A DNA stretch of 64,000 nucleotides, from assembly GCA_944385035.1 (NCBI GenBank), contig CALWVV010000004.1, positions 112,249 through 176,248 of the forward strand. Reading direction: 5' to 3'. This stretch comes from an uncultured Oscillospiraceae bacterium. GTDB taxonomy: Bacteria > Bacillota > Clostridia > Oscillospirales > Oscillospiraceae. Shown piece by piece: positions 54,573 through 62,054 of the stretch (the stretch's first letter is position 1; the number at the start of each line of letters is the position of its first letter). Below the pieces are notes generated by a model, which was not told the origin of the DNA, did not search any database, and was given only the letters and a program-made list of their open reading frames with translations. Both the position numbers and the translations under genes were made by a program.

Positions 54573-55859
54573 TTACTCCCGAATTTTTCTTGCCTCCAAA
54601 TAAAAGCGCTTGTCGTGGGCCTCCCCCATGGAGAAGGTCTTACGGGGCAGCACCCCGTCGTGGATCACCGTGGGGAACAGCTCCTCTTTGCCCATGGGCG
54701 GCAGGAGGAAGGCAATGGCCTCCTCACGCTCCTGGGCCAGCCTCTGGGCCACATCGGCGCCGTGGATGTAATCGATCCGGCTTCCCGGATGGGCCGCGCA
54801 ATACTCGTCCAAAAAGACCTGCAGGGTCCCCACCGGAAGCTGCTGCCGGGGATTTGTCACGGTGATCTCCCCCTTGCTCCAGCGGCTGGCCACAAAGGAC
54901 AGCACATGCCCCTCGCCCCGACCCTGGACAGCGCCGGGATAATAGGCCATGAGCGCATCCAGCAAGTCTTCCGGCTTTACACCGAAAACCACACGGTGGA
55001 TGGGCTCAAACTCCAGAGATTCGTCGTGGAGATTCACCAGCTCACACAGGGCGTACCGGGAGGGCAGATTTGCCCACTGCTCCGGCGGGGTCAGCTTTTT
55101 GGCGCGCTCATAGCACTCCTTGGCGGTGGCCAGGGAGTGGTTCCCATCTCCCACCGCAAAGAGGAGCACCGGCAGCGCCTGCTTCAGGTGATACCGTGTT
55201 TGGAAGGCAGCGGGGTCGGCCAGGGCTTCCAGGGCGGCAAAGACCTGCGCCTGCTCCTGGTCTCCCAGCTTCCAGCCCTTGATGTGGCCGCCCTGTTCCA
55301 TCAGTTCAAAGTCATAGACCGGCTCCATTGCTCCCCTTTGGGCACTCAGCGGCTCGATCACCGTCCTGCCGGGATCGTCGGCCAGGAGCATCACATGGGG
55401 CAGCTCGATGGGGGCGTTCTTCCGCACCGCCACACGGGGCGGAATGCGGGAAAGGACAGTGCCCTCCGTAGCCCGGATGGGCGCACCGGAGCCCGGCTCG
55501 TAGTCATACTGCTCCAGATCCACCATGCCCACAAGGCCCCGGCGGGTCTTGCCGCAGTCCAGGGTGCGCTCCACGTAAAAGAGACTGTGGGGATATTCCT
55601 GGAACCGGCCTTCCCGGAGATACCGGGTCATGGTGGTATTGATCTCCATGATGTCGGTCTCCACGTTGGGGCCCTCCAGACAGCTCTCGGGCAGAATGAG
55701 GCGCAGGGCCGAGGGGGAACGGCCTACCCGCTCCTCCACCCGCTGCCAGTACTCCGGCTGGGAGGTATATTGATCGCAGGCCACCACGCTCCACAGGCTC
55801 AGATCACAGTTCTGAGGCAGGAGGATATTGGCCGGCTGAAACGGAAAATTAGTTTTCAT
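54573..55859 (-). CDS. DUF1015 family protein
   Basis: This 428-residue protein matches DUF1015 by its N-terminal VVACDQYTSQPEYWQRVEERVG and by LLFAVGDGNHSLATAKECYE (about 231-250) with the conserved DGNHSLA. The biochemical function is unknown. In other Clostridia DUF1015 genes often accompany serA and serC. Here the phosphoserine-phosphatase-like ThrH gene and an aminotransferase lie just upstream, which fits a serine link. Its start overlaps the small membrane gene by 11 bases. Confidence 0.87.
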   Translation of the reverse strand: MKTNFPFQPANILLPQNCDLSLWSVVACDQYTSQPEYWQRVEERVGRSPSALRLILPESCLEGPNVETDIMEINTTMTRYLREGRFQEYPHSLFYVERTLDCGKTRRGLVGMVDLEQYDYEPGSGAPIRATEGTVLSRIPPRVAVRKNAPIELPHVMLLADDPGRTVIEPLSAQRGAMEPVYDFELMEQGGHIKGWKLGDQEQAQVFAALEALADPAAFQTRYHLKQALPVLLFAVGDGNHSLATAKECYERAKKLTPPEQWANLPSRYALCELVNLHDESLEFEPIHRVVFGVKPEDLLDALMAYYPGAVQGRGEGHVLSFVASRWSKGEITVTNPRQQLPVGTLQVFLDEYCAAHPGSRIDYIHGADVAQRLAQEREEAIAFLLPPMGKEELFPTVIHDGVLPRKTFSMGEAHDKRFYLEARKIRE

Positions 55860-56064
55860 GTGTATCCTTCTTTTCTTTCAGCAGCTTGTCGATCTTTTCT
55901 TCCAGATCCCCAAGCTTCGTCACAATGGTAGCCAGTGCGGCCAGGGCTGCCACCAGGACCGCAAATCCCAGGATATACGCCATAATCTCCCCGCCGATCA
56001 TCCCACAGAAAAAATATGCTGTGGCCAGAATCGCGGCAAAGAGGATGCAATAGCCGAAAAACAT
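55849..56064 (-). CDS. Small membrane protein with coiled-coil tail, function unknown
   Basis: This 71-residue protein starts at ATG 56064 after GGGAGGTAAC. Two hydrophobic helices (about 3-26 and 29-50) are followed by a charged helical end (KLGDLEEKIDKLLKEKKDTHEN). It overlaps the DUF1015 gene by 11 bases. No family is recognised. Confidence 0.7.
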   Translation of the reverse strand: MFFGYCILFAAILATAYFFCGMIGGEIMAYILGFAVLVAALAALATIVTKLGDLEEKIDKLLKEKKDTHEN

Positions 56065-56102
56065 AGCGTTACCTCCCAAGCGTTTCCCCGATGGTCTCGT
56101 TC

Positions 56103-56702
56103 TTACAGGGCCTGTTCGATGGCGTGGAGCAGCTCGTCAAACTCCTCAAAGGCAGGAAGCTCCGGGTGGTCGGCCTTGATGGCCTGGGTGCTCTTAAAGA
56201 GGAAGCCCGCCTTGCTGGCCTGGATCATCCCCAGGTCGTTGAAGCTGTCTCCGGCGGCAATGGTGTCAAAGCCGCAGGACTGCAGGGCCTTCACTGTGGT
56301 AAGTTTCGACTTCTCACAGCGCATTTTGTATCCGGTGATCTCCCCATTCTCCCCCACCTCCAGGGTGTTGCAGAAAATGGTGGGCCAGCCCAGCTTTTCC
56401 ATGAGGGGCTTGGCAAACTGCTCAAAGGTGTCGCTGAGGATGATGACCTGAGTCTCACTTCTCAGCTTGTCCAGAAACTCCTTGGCTCCGGGCAGGGGGT
56501 CAATGGTGGCGATGGTGGCCTGGATCTCCTTGAGGCCCAGTCCATGCTCCTTCAAGATGCCCAAGCGCCAGGTCATCAGCTTATCATAGTCGGGCTCATC
56601 CCGTGTGGTACGCTTCAGCTCGGGGATCCCGCTGGCCTCGGCAAAGGCGATCCAGATCTCGGGGACCAGGACCCCCTCCATATCCAAACAGACAACATTC
56701 AT
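56103..56702 (-). CDS. thrH: ThrH-type phosphoserine phosphatase / homoserine phosphotransferase
   Basis: This 199-residue HAD enzyme resembles ThrH of Pseudomonas, which removes phosphate from phosphoserine and can transfer it to homoserine. Motif I is VVCLDMEGVLVPEIW (the family has DxEG rather than DxDG), motif II IILSDTFEQFAKPLM, and motif III/IV AAGDSFNDLGMIQAS. ATG at 56702 gives a seven-base gap to AAGGAG, while ATG 56708 is too close. The aminotransferase gene upstream fits a role in serine or threonine metabolism. Confidence 0.9.
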   Translation of the reverse strand: MNVVCLDMEGVLVPEIWIAFAEASGIPELKRTTRDEPDYDKLMTWRLGILKEHGLGLKEIQATIATIDPLPGAKEFLDKLRSETQVIILSDTFEQFAKPLMEKLGWPTIFCNTLEVGENGEITGYKMRCEKSKLTTVKALQSCGFDTIAAGDSFNDLGMIQASKAGFLFKSTQAIKADHPELPAFEEFDELLHAIEQAL

Positions 56703-56725
56703 TTCCATGCTCCTTTTTCTAATCC

Positions 56726-57913
56726 TCAGCCTTCCCGTCCCTGCTTGCGGCGCAGGTTGGTCAGGAAGTTGTCCATCCGGGCGATGGACTCGGCGATATC
56801 CTTCATGGACGCGGCGTAGCAGGCTCGGACAAAGCCCTCACCTCCGGGGCCGAAGGCGTTGCCGGGAATGACGGCCACCTTCTCCTCCATGAGGAAGCGC
56901 TCGCAGAACTCCTCACTGGTCAGGCCCGTGGAACGGATATCCGGGAACACATAGAAGGCACCCTTGGGCTCGAAGCAGGAAAGGCCGATGCGGTTGAGGT
57001 TTTCCACCAGATACCGGCGGCGGCGGTCGTACTCCTCCCGCATGTGCTCGATATCCCCGTCCCCGTTGCGCATGGCCTCTACGGCGGCGTACTGGCTGGT
57101 GGTGGGGGCAGACATGATGCCAAACTGGTGCAGCTTGGTCATGGCAGCAATGATGGGCTTGGGGGCACACACATAGCCCATGCGCCAGCCGGTCATGGCA
57201 TGGCTCTTGGAGAAGCCGTTGACCACCACGGTGCGCTCATACATGTCGGTGAGGTTGGCCAGGGACACATGGCGCTGACCATAGGTGAGCTCGGCGTAGA
57301 TCTCGTCGGAGATGACCATGATATCGGTGCCCCGCAGGACCTCGGCAATGGCCTCCAGATCCCGGCGCTCCATAATGCCGCCGGTGGGGTTGGAGGGGAA
57401 GGGCAGCACCAGCACCTTGGTCTTGTCGGTGATGGCGGCCTTCAGCTGCTCGGGGGTAAGGCGGAACTGATCCTCCGCCTTCAGTTCAATATATTGGGGC
57501 ACGCCCCCGGCCATCTCAGCCAGAGGACCGTAGCACACAAAGGAGGGCACGGGGATAATCACTTCATCCCCGGGGTTGATCATAACCCGAAGGGCCAGGT
57601 CAATGGCCTCGCTGCCGCCCACGGTGACCAGGATCTGACCGTTATAGTCATACTGCAAATCAAAGCGGCGGTTGAGGTAAGCGGAAATCTCCCGCCGCAG
57701 CTGAAGCATACCGGCGTTGGAGGTATATTTGGTGTGGCCGCGCTCCAGGGAGTAGATGCCCGCGTCCCGGATGTGCCAGGGGGTGACAAAGTCAGGTTCT
57801 CCGATGCCCAGCGAAATAGCGTCGGTCATCTCCTCCAGAATGTCAAAAAATTTCCGAATTCCAGAGGGTTTGATCCCCTGAATCTTCTCATTCAGGATGT
57901 TGTCGTAATTCAT
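56726..57913 (-). CDS. Class I/II aminotransferase (PatA/AspB-like)
   Basis: This 395-residue PLP enzyme has VTVGGSEAIDLALR, LPFPSNPTGGIMERRDLE (about 165-182), VISDEIYAELTYG and NGFSKSHAMTGWRMGY (about 228-243) with the Schiff-base Lys. It overlaps the upstream Lrp-type regulator by four bases and is followed 23 bases later by thrH. Coupling to an Lrp/AsnC regulator suggests amino-acid-responsive expression. The true amino donor is unknown. Confidence 0.9.
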   Translation of the reverse strand: MNYDNILNEKIQGIKPSGIRKFFDILEEMTDAISLGIGEPDFVTPWHIRDAGIYSLERGHTKYTSNAGMLQLRREISAYLNRRFDLQYDYNGQILVTVGGSEAIDLALRVMINPGDEVIIPVPSFVCYGPLAEMAGGVPQYIELKAEDQFRLTPEQLKAAITDKTKVLVLPFPSNPTGGIMERRDLEAIAEVLRGTDIMVISDEIYAELTYGQRHVSLANLTDMYERTVVVNGFSKSHAMTGWRMGYVCAPKPIIAAMTKLHQFGIMSAPTTSQYAAVEAMRNGDGDIEHMREEYDRRRRYLVENLNRIGLSCFEPKGAFYVFPDIRSTGLTSEEFCERFLMEEKVAVIPGNAFGPGGEGFVRACYAASMKDIAESIARMDNFLTNLRRKQGREG

Positions 57914-58389
57914 ACGAAGATGTACTCCCTTTCCTCAGGCTCCTGGGGGCGGAACACCAGGTGCTTCTCTTTATATTTTCTCAAAATGAAGTGGGTCGCC
58001 GTACCGGTGACGCCCTGGATGGTGGACAGCCGGTCGCCCACAAACATGGCCACTTCCCGCAGGGTGCGCCCGGAGATGATAATGGCCAGGTCAAAGGAAC
58101 CGCTCATGAGATACATGCTCTCCACCTCGTCATACTGGTAGATGCGCTCAGCAATGCGGTCAAAGCCGTCGATGGACTGGGGCGTCACATTTACCTCGAT
58201 CAGGGCAGTCACCGTCTCTTTCCGCACCCGGTCCCAGTCGATGATGGCCTGATAGCCCAAAATAACCCGCTCGTCCTCATATTTTTTAATGGCGGCCTTT
58301 GCCTCTGCCTCCGGCACTCCAGCGGCGGCGGCCAGCTGAGCCGTGGACATGGTGCAGTCCTGCTCCAGCAGTTCCAGCAGCTTCTCCAT
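57910..58389 (-). CDS. Lrp/AsnC family transcription regulator
   Basis: This 159-residue regulator has a winged helix at the N-terminus (about 1-50, MSTAQLAAAAGVPEAEAKAAIKKYEDERVILGYQAIIDW) and a C-terminal RAM ligand-binding domain (about 65-140). ATG 58389, with GGAGGG seven bases upstream, is preferred; ATG 58410 and the open frame to 58518 are less likely. It is the first gene of the cluster down to ispE and probably senses an amino acid. Confidence 0.9.
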   Translation of the reverse strand: MEKLLELLEQDCTMSTAQLAAAAGVPEAEAKAAIKKYEDERVILGYQAIIDWDRVRKETVTALIEVNVTPQSIDGFDRIAERIYQYDEVESMYLMSGSFDLAIIISGRTLREVAMFVGDRLSTIQGVTGTATHFILRKYKEKHLVFRPQEPEEREYIFV

Positions 58390-58440
58390 GGACGTTCCCT
58401 CCAAAATCATTGAATTTCCGGTCCCTTCCGGTTTCTTTTT

Positions 58441-58469
58441 ATTATAATCGATGATAAGCAAAGCCGCAA
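58441..58469 (-). promoter_or_regulatory. Promoter of the Lrp regulator gene
   Basis: TATAAT (58446-58441) has TTGCGG (58469-58464) 17 bases upstream on the minus strand. The -35 lies within the preceding terminator stem. Confidence 0.5.
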
Positions 58470-58493
58470 GCCCTATTTGGGCCTGCGGCTTTG
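58459..58493 (-). terminator. Hairpin after the TRAP permease gene
   Basis: A near-perfect stem (58459-58473 with 58479-58493, one mismatch) follows the permease gene. No clear T-run is present, so termination may be incomplete. Confidence 0.6.
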
Positions 58494-58525
58494 GGAGGTC
58501 TGGGAAGGGATCGCGCATCCGCCGC

Positions 58526-60505
58526 TCAGGCGGCAGCCGCTTCCTTCTTGGTGGTCATGCGCAGGAAGACGTAGATACCGGCCACGACGACCAGGCCTAC
58601 CACATCGGAGATGGGCTCGGGCACCAGCATAGCCAGACCGCCTGCAGCCATGAGCACACGGAAGAAGATGTTCATGGGTTTGAACAGGAAGCCGTTGAGG
58701 GCGGCAGCCACGCCGAAGATGCCCAGCAGAGAGGTGACGCAGATCTGGATCACCTGGAGCACCGCGGCAAAGCCGGTCACGTCAAACTCAAAGAGCATAG
58801 CCGGGTTCATGGCAAAAATATAGGGCACGATGAACGCGGCAATGGCCAGACGAGTGGCATTGAAAGCGGTCTTCATAGGCGGAGCCTTGGCAATGGCAGA
58901 GCCGGCGTAGGCGGCCAGAGCCACGGGCGGGGTGATGTCGGCCACGATGCCAAAGTAGAACACGAAGAAGTGGGCGGCCACGGCAGGAATGCCGATCTCC
59001 GGGCTCATCAGGATGGGCGCGCAGGTGGAAGCCATGATGCAGTAGTTGGCGGTAGTGGGCACGCCCATGCCCAGGACGATACAGCACAGCATGGTCAGGA
59101 ACAGGGCGATGAAGGCCCGTCCGCCGGACACGGCCACGATGGCGGTGATGAGCTTGGAAGCAAGACCAGTGGAGGTAATACAGCCGGCCACGATACCAGC
59201 CATGGCACAGGCCACCGCTACGGTGATGGTGCCCTTGCCGCCAGCCTCCAGAGCGTCAAAGAACTTCGCCAGGGTAATGCGGTCGTCCTTGTTCACAAGG
59301 CCAACCAGGATGGTAATGATGATCGCCACAGCCGCGCAGAACTGCATGGTGCGCATATTCAGAGAGACCATGACTACCAGCACCACCAGAGGCAGCAGCA
59401 GGTAGATCTTGGGCAGCAGGCTGACAATGCGGGGCAGCTCACTGCGGGGAATACCCTTCAGGCCCAGCTTTTTGGCCTCCAGGTGGACGGCGATGTAAAT
59501 GCCGGTGAAGTACAGCACGGCGGGCAGGACGGCTTTCAAAGCCACCTGGCCGTAGGGGATGCCCATGTACTCGGCCATCAGGAAGGCGGCAGCGCCCATG
59601 ATGGGGGGCATGATCTGGCCGCCGGTGGAGGCAGATGCCTCGACCGCGCCGGCAAACTCCGGCTTATAGCCGGTACGCTTCATCATGGGGATGGTCACAG
59701 AACCGGTGGTCACGGTGTTGCCCACGGAGGAGCCGGACACCATGCCGCACAGGGCGGAGGAAATCACGGCCACCTTGGCGGGACCGCCGGCAGAGGAGCC
59801 GGCAATGGAGTTGGCTAGGTTAATGAAGAAGTTGGAAATGCCGGTACGCTCCAGGAACGCGCCGAAGATGATGAACACCACGATGTACTTGGAGCACACC
59901 TGCACCGGGGTGCCCATAATGCCGTTGGTGGTGAAGAACAGGTCATAAACCACCTTGCCGAAGCGGACCGTGGCGAAGGTATAGATGAGCAGGGCGCCGG
60001 CCACACACAGAATGGGCAGGCCCACACACCGGCGGCACAGCTCCACCAGCGCCAGCGTACCGATGATGGCAATGGCCACCAGCAGCGGATCTTTGGATAC
60101 TTTGGTGGCCAGCATCAGAATTTCCCGGGCCCGAAAGGAGAAGTACAGGAATGAGCCTGCACCCAGGATCATAATAATCCAGTCATACCACGGCAGGTAG
60201 TTGACCTTGGTGATCCCCTTCTTGATGGGGTAGTTCAGATAACCAATGACCAGAATAAACGCCAGAAAGCGGGTCAGCCGGATCTCCAGCAGTCCGCCTA
60301 CAAACAGGGTCACATAAATGCAGTACAAAGAGAAGAGCACCATGATCGTTTTTACGATCAGCTTGGGCGTCCCCTCCCAAATGCGGGTGTTGGACTCACG
60401 GTCATACTTTTTCATGACCTCATCCACATCAGCGGCGGTACCTACGGAAGTATCGACTTCTTCCGCCTGGCTGTCCACCAGCTTCTTGTTGTCTTTCGAC
60501 TCCAT
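58526..60505 (-). CDS. TRAP transporter fused permease (TAXI type, DctQM)
   Basis: This 659-residue membrane protein is a fusion of the small and large TRAP permease subunits. After a polar start it has about 16 or more helices. The central part holds the DctM features GAFLERTGISNFFINLANSIAGSSAGGPAKVAVISSALCGMVSGSSVGNTVTTGSVTIPMM, given here as overlapping short marks, and SASTGGQIMPPIMGAAAFLMAEY. Such permeases use a sodium gradient together with a TAXI binding protein, encoded just upstream. The substrate is not evident; TAXI systems often import C4 or C5 dicarboxylates or amino acids. Confidence 0.9.
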   Translation of the reverse strand: MESKDNKKLVDSQAEEVDTSVGTAADVDEVMKKYDRESNTRIWEGTPKLIVKTIMVLFSLYCIYVTLFVGGLLEIRLTRFLAFILVIGYLNYPIKKGITKVNYLPWYDWIIMILGAGSFLYFSFRAREILMLATKVSKDPLLVAIAIIGTLALVELCRRCVGLPILCVAGALLIYTFATVRFGKVVYDLFFTTNGIMGTPVQVCSKYIVVFIIFGAFLERTGISNFFINLANSIAGSSAGGPAKVAVISSALCGMVSGSSVGNTVTTGSVTIPMMKRTGYKPEFAGAVEASASTGGQIMPPIMGAAAFLMAEYMGIPYGQVALKAVLPAVLYFTGIYIAVHLEAKKLGLKGIPRSELPRIVSLLPKIYLLLPLVVLVVMVSLNMRTMQFCAAVAIIITILVGLVNKDDRITLAKFFDALEAGGKGTITVAVACAMAGIVAGCITSTGLASKLITAIVAVSGGRAFIALFLTMLCCIVLGMGVPTTANYCIMASTCAPILMSPEIGIPAVAAHFFVFYFGIVADITPPVALAAYAGSAIAKAPPMKTAFNATRLAIAAFIVPYIFAMNPAMLFEFDVTGFAAVLQVIQICVTSLLGIFGVAAALNGFLFKPMNIFFRVLMAAGGLAMLVPEPISDVVGLVVVAGIYVFLRMTTKKEAAAA

Positions 60506-60605
60506 ATTTTATCTCCTTTCTCCTCGCGTTGACACCGTGTCCACGGAACACATGCCTCCGCGTCCCGCCAGGCGCGGACGCATCTGCACCGCGGGATACA
60601 CAAAG

Positions 60606-60644
60606 AAAAGGCGGCTGCGGCGGGCTGGGCCCGCCGCAGCCGCC
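60606..60644 (-). terminator. Strong stem-loop between TRAP binding protein and permease genes
   Basis: A perfect 15-bp stem (60610-60624 with 60630-60644) is followed on the minus strand by TTTTC. It lies between two genes that should be expressed together. It could stop most transcripts or stabilise the binding-protein mRNA. Confidence 0.7.
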
Positions 60645-60674
60645 CTAAAACCAGATTATGCAGGCTGGATTCAC

Positions 60675-61733
60675 TTACTTGGTGGGAACCTCGATGCCCT
60701 TCTCGGCGAAGTACTCAGCAGCACCGGGGTGATAGGGAACGGCGGTGTTGGAAGCGGCAAACTCCAGATCCAGCTCAGCGCCCTTGGAGTGAGCCTGGGC
60801 CAGGCCCTCGGCGTTCTCGAAGGTACCGAACAGGAAGTTATACACGTCCTCGTTGGACACGTCATCCCGTGCGATGACAGTGGCGACCACGGCCACGGTG
60901 GTGGCGTCGGCGTCCATGTTGTAGGTATCAGCGGAAATCACGGCCTTGCTGTAGTAGGGAGAAGACTCCTGCAGCTTGGCAATGTGCTCGTCATCCAGGT
61001 TGACCAGGTACACGTCCTTGGTGGTGGACAGAGAGGTAATGGCAGTGGTGGGAGCGCCGGCAACCACGAAGGCAGCGTCGATCTTGCCGTCCTGGAGGGA
61101 CTCAGCACTGGTGCCGAAGTCCTCATAGGTGGCGTTGATGTCGCTCTCAGTCATGTCATAAGCGGCCAACACATCAACGGCATTGTAATACACGCCGGAG
61201 CCGGGAGCGCCGATGGACACGCTCTTGCCCTTCAGATCAGCCACGGTCTTGATGTCGGGGTTCAGGGTGACGATCTGAACCTGCTCCATGTACAGAGCCG
61301 CCACAGTGGAGAAGTCGGTGATGGGCTCGCCCTCGAAGTTACGGATACCCTGGTAGGCATAGGCCATAACGTCGGACTGTACGAAGCCCAGCTGAGCGTC
61401 GCCAGCCTCCATGTTCTCAATGTTGGCCTGGGAACCGCCAGACACAATGGCAGTCACCTTAGTGCTGGTGGCATCGCCCACCTTCTGGGCCACAACGCCG
61501 CCAAAGCCGTAGTAAGTGCCCTGGTCACCGCCGGTGGTAAAGTTCAGGCTGGTGCCGCCCTCTTTGCCGCCTTTAACGGTCTCGATCACAGTCTCGCTGC
61601 TGTCGCCGGAGCTGGCGGCCTGGCTGCCGGAGGATGCCTGGCTGCCGGAAGAGGCAGTGTTCCCACCGCAAGCGGTAAGCGCCATGCTCATAACCATGGC
61701 GAGGGAAAGAGCAATCGCAATCTTCTTTTTCAT
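60675..61733 (-). CDS. TAXI family TRAP transporter solute-binding lipoprotein
   Basis: This 352-residue protein has a lipoprotein signal (MKKKIAIALSLAMVMSMALTAC, Cys about 22), a Ser/Gly-rich linker (about 25-50), and a TAXI-type binding domain beginning SLNFTTGGDQGTYYGFGGVVAQ and continuing with SGGSQANIENMEAGDAQLGFVQSD. The start ATG has GGAGGAAAG upstream; the extra codons to 61787 lie in the leader. It supplies substrate to the fused permease downstream. Confidence 0.92.
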   Translation of the reverse strand: MKKKIAIALSLAMVMSMALTACGGNTASSGSQASSGSQAASSGDSSETVIETVKGGKEGGTSLNFTTGGDQGTYYGFGGVVAQKVGDATSTKVTAIVSGGSQANIENMEAGDAQLGFVQSDVMAYAYQGIRNFEGEPITDFSTVAALYMEQVQIVTLNPDIKTVADLKGKSVSIGAPGSGVYYNAVDVLAAYDMTESDINATYEDFGTSAESLQDGKIDAAFVVAGAPTTAITSLSTTKDVYLVNLDDEHIAKLQESSPYYSKAVISADTYNMDADATTVAVVATVIARDDVSNEDVYNFLFGTFENAEGLAQAHSKGAELDLEFAASNTAVPYHPGAAEYFAEKGIEVPTK

Positions 61734-61791
61734 TTTTCTTTCCTCCAATTTCCAAGTTTGGATTTGCAAAGCAATCTGCACTTGCATGATT

Positions 61792-61820
61792 ATTATAGTA
61801 CATTACTTGGTAAAAATCAA
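61792..61820 (-). promoter_or_regulatory. Promoter of the TRAP operon
   Basis: TTGATT (61820-61815) and TATAAT (61797-61792) on the minus strand have a 17-base spacer. Confidence 0.65.
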
Positions 61821-61957
61821 TAGATTTTTTCCTCTCGCCTCGTCTTCGACAAAATATTCAAAAGTAAATCACTCTTTCACTTTAATTTTATTAAACTCAA
61901 TTATGCTTTGAACTTAAAAAACAAAGGATTGTTTTTCCTTTAACAAACCCAGAAATT

Positions 61958-62032
61958 TCAAGGCGTCCAGCCCTCCATCCCCTGGTGCAGCTTCTCCAAC
62001 GCCCTCTTTTCAATGCGTGAGACATAGCGACT
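61958..62032 (-). pseudogene. sigK: 3' end of a SigK-like sporulation sigma factor gene, separated from its 5' part
   Basis: Read on the minus strand, 62032-61958 encodes SRYVSRIEKRALEKLHQG and six further residues before TGA. The YVSRIEKRALEKL part is the end of the region 4 helix-turn-helix in SigK (compare SQSYVSRIEKRAL in other spore formers). Directly upstream the frame meets a TAG (62038-62036), and then comes the end of the serine recombinase gene, so no start or other sigma region is present. The sigma gene is cut here. The rest probably lies beyond the right end of the window. The match is from memory of the family, not from a search. Confidence 0.65.
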
Positions 62033-62054
62033 CGCCTATTGTAAACGATGCCCT

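Noticed and set aside
58451-59818. 455-codon plus-strand frame opposite the TRAP permease
   Set aside because: Composition dominated by Gly, His, Gln and Asp marks it as the antisense of a membrane-protein gene.
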